NCBI GenBank assembly: GCA_020073165.1
Contig: JAIQFP010000017.1
Span: forward strand, 1-64,000
Origin: Terriglobia bacterium
GTDB lineage: Bacteria > Acidobacteriota > Terriglobia > Terriglobales > Acidobacteriaceae
Length of the DNA stretch: 64,000 nucleotides
Direction: 5' to 3'
Shown: positions 63,601 to 64,000 of the stretch, in pieces
How the letters are laid out: every line of letters begins with the position of its first letter
Numbering within the stretch: the stretch's first letter is position 1
Position numbers and translations under genes: made by a program
The notes under the pieces: model-generated
Databases searched by the model: none
Told to the model about the DNA's origin: nothing
Seen by the model: the letters and a program-made list of their open reading frames with translations, nothing else

Positions 63601-63736
63601 CGCCGCTGGCATCTTGTACCTCGCCGCGTAGCGCGCCCCGCGGGTTTTGGGCCAGCGCCGGAAGGGCCAGTTGCGAAACAACAGCCAAAGTGAAACAGAC
63701 AAGCGACCAGAGAGCGACTAACCGATGGAATGGCAT
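60647..63736 (-). CDS. Oar-like TonB-dependent receptor with carboxypeptidase-regulatory domain
   Basis: A 1029-residue outer-membrane receptor. Signal peptide (VCFTLAVVSQLALPALAQ), a carboxypeptidase-regulatory-like domain (about 33-115, GALRGEVQDASGGRVLSAKI and GEFRIEGLLPGAYHVVVSA), a plug domain (about 120-270, DLDTIPLAHRSFANIAYLVPG) and a long beta barrel that ends in FAAQLGVRVTF. Such receptors are very numerous in Acidobacteriota and take up large substrates via TonB. The substrate is unknown. No surface lipoprotein partner is adjacent. Confidence 0.9.
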   Translation of the reverse strand: MPFHRLVALWSLVCFTLAVVSQLALPALAQNPRGALRGEVQDASGGRVLSAKIVVRAQGSDVVRDALTNARGEFRIEGLLPGAYHVVVSAKGFADAEANVDVVVSTVRDLSVTLKPQAVTQTVNVRGVASSITTEPIDTASAVHQGAVTANDLDTIPLAHRSFANIAYLVPGTEPVEPSDPTKARITAVSFGGSSGLNVDLSVDGGDNSDDYIGGFLQNFSADAIQEFAVRTSQEDADTGRTVGGSVVITTKHGTNTWHGSGAFYERAASLNARYPIDNPPPTPKQPFSRQNYVATLGGPIKQDKLWLFASLEYVHENASIAYSPDSLSEFNALASLAEQGLITGTNLEGQPRGVASIAVPNNLKVPFRDAMGMLRLDWSQSPKSQWFARAAIDNYTTNNDLVQQATLPSTGATSGSNYLNLVVSNTYAFSPTWLGSFTFDASYLHHTESRNGYLGFALAFPFSATFQTISGFETFGDNQFATPITAFPVLRNQEKYQFRYDVSHASGRHATKFGINFIHEPVLSGALSGTEEALIQYPNNPSFYAADPSQFYFDPTCLSPLPDPNIVCTATPAGDGTFSQNIQRLGLYAQDSWRVTSHLTVNYGLRYDTTFGLFTGSGRNQLQNPAYLTLKALQIPLINSAPHDYRSEFGPRLGIVYSPGRSENTVIRAGIGLYYNDLAQNGWVGAFQAVNAAPGPCTDPTNPEVDNSGCLPGANFGGQGAIIDPHYKTPYALHASAGIQHAFNEHWTLSADWTHENGVHAYRAYPFAGGTSLFTPLPLPDGTEQADFVPNVDVYKTDNRSSYDAMTIRLQGNMSRLNLTAHYTLASAKTWGCNVGELFDYVNGVCDPLNAFAPGDYGPSGEDVRHRFVLAGIVHAPLGFEVSTLTQIESARPFTLGDGDNRAIINGVKTSLDQFRGTPFVQMDLRVARPIKVGDRLSVMPFVEFINLFNRNNPSNNYVADIAALGAPPDQIGGNVTDLCGNADCTTLIPITSLNQLRKPAGALGDFFGPGTTVGIPFAAQLGVRVTF

Positions 63737-64000
63737 ATGTGTTAGTTTGGGACGGTAATAGACAAGTCATCCGCCGACGCCCACGGCGGGTGCTCAAACT
63801 TGAGTGTGATTCTTCAAGGAGGATTCCTTGCCGAATCGCGTTTCAGCCTAGCGAAACAGGGGAACTACTACCAATGTTCGTAGAGTCCTGGGATGTAGAC
63901 TTTTGTCTCCTTGTGATTCCTTTCCGGGTTCGGTAGCATGCCCTGTCCTCATCTCCGCCGGGACACCCCGGTTGACATACACAAATTCAGTGTCCAGTGA
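63737..64000. other. Upstream region of the TonB receptor gene
   Basis: Non-coding to the window edge as far as visible. CTCAA-AC-TTGAG (63793-63804) and CAAGGA-GGAT-TCCTTG (63815-63830) are short palindromes that could be operators of the receptor. No gene is supported here. Confidence 0.35.

Overview
The window is most likely from an acidobacterium of the Terriglobia/Koribacter type. This is inferred from the GC-rich coding style, two large Ser/Thr kinases fused to C-terminal PD40/TolB-like propellers, an Oar-like TonB receptor with a carboxypeptidase-regulatory domain, DUF5916, DUF4139, DUF4349 and S23-type four-helix-bundle proteins, and many dispersed palindromic intergenic repeats. No 16S rRNA is present, so the placement is not proven. 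I saw no tRNA, rRNA, CRISPR array, prophage or canonical insertion sequence.

Layout. 1-7 kb: the 3' end of fusA, a vapBC pair with a clear operator, a VOC protein, a lipoprotein, then ruvB and ruvA separated by a DUF5916 outer-membrane protein. 7-13 kb (mostly minus strand): mnmE, jag, yidC, yidD, rnpA and rpmH, the classic cluster left of the chromosomal origin, interrupted by a small membrane protein and a plus-strand beta-carbonic anhydrase. 13-20.5 kb: putative oriC, dnaA, dnaN, mscL and gyrB. 20.6-30.4 kb: DUF4349 and DUF4139 proteins, a CPBP protease, a polytopic membrane protein, two tandem exported paralogues and gyrA. 30.6-38.7 kb: two kinase-propeller proteins of identical length, DUF3237, a NapH/CcoG-like polyferredoxin and a cyclase-like protein. 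38.9-48 kb: zinc-ribbon coiled-coil protein, RlmI-like methyltransferase, Hsp20, ClpB, M20 peptidase and OmpA. 48-64 kb: amino-acid permease with two FAD oxidoreductases, a CDF exporter, ATP-dependent DNA ligase, DUF1385, an S23 gene, prfA, prmC, a secreted kelch protein and a TonB receptor.

Functional themes: replication start and topology (dnaA, dnaN, gyrB, gyrA), membrane insertion and RNA processing (yidC, yidD, jag, rnpA, mnmE), translation termination (prfA with its methylase prmC), proteostasis (hsp20, clpB) and recombination (ruvA, ruvB, ligase).

The most unusual signal is a family of degenerate tandem arrays with strict 7-nt (once 8-nt) phase, found at nine places. Each array has about 3-5 units and its own consensus. 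They lie at gene ends or starts, as inverted pairs around small hairpins, once inside the mnmE reading frame, and once as an inverted pair with the same unit on both sides of an S23 four-helix-bundle gene wedged between DUF1385 and prfA. The last looks like a compact 521-bp cassette and may be an undescribed type of mobile element. Larger MITE-like inverted repeats and many apparently leaderless promoters are also present.
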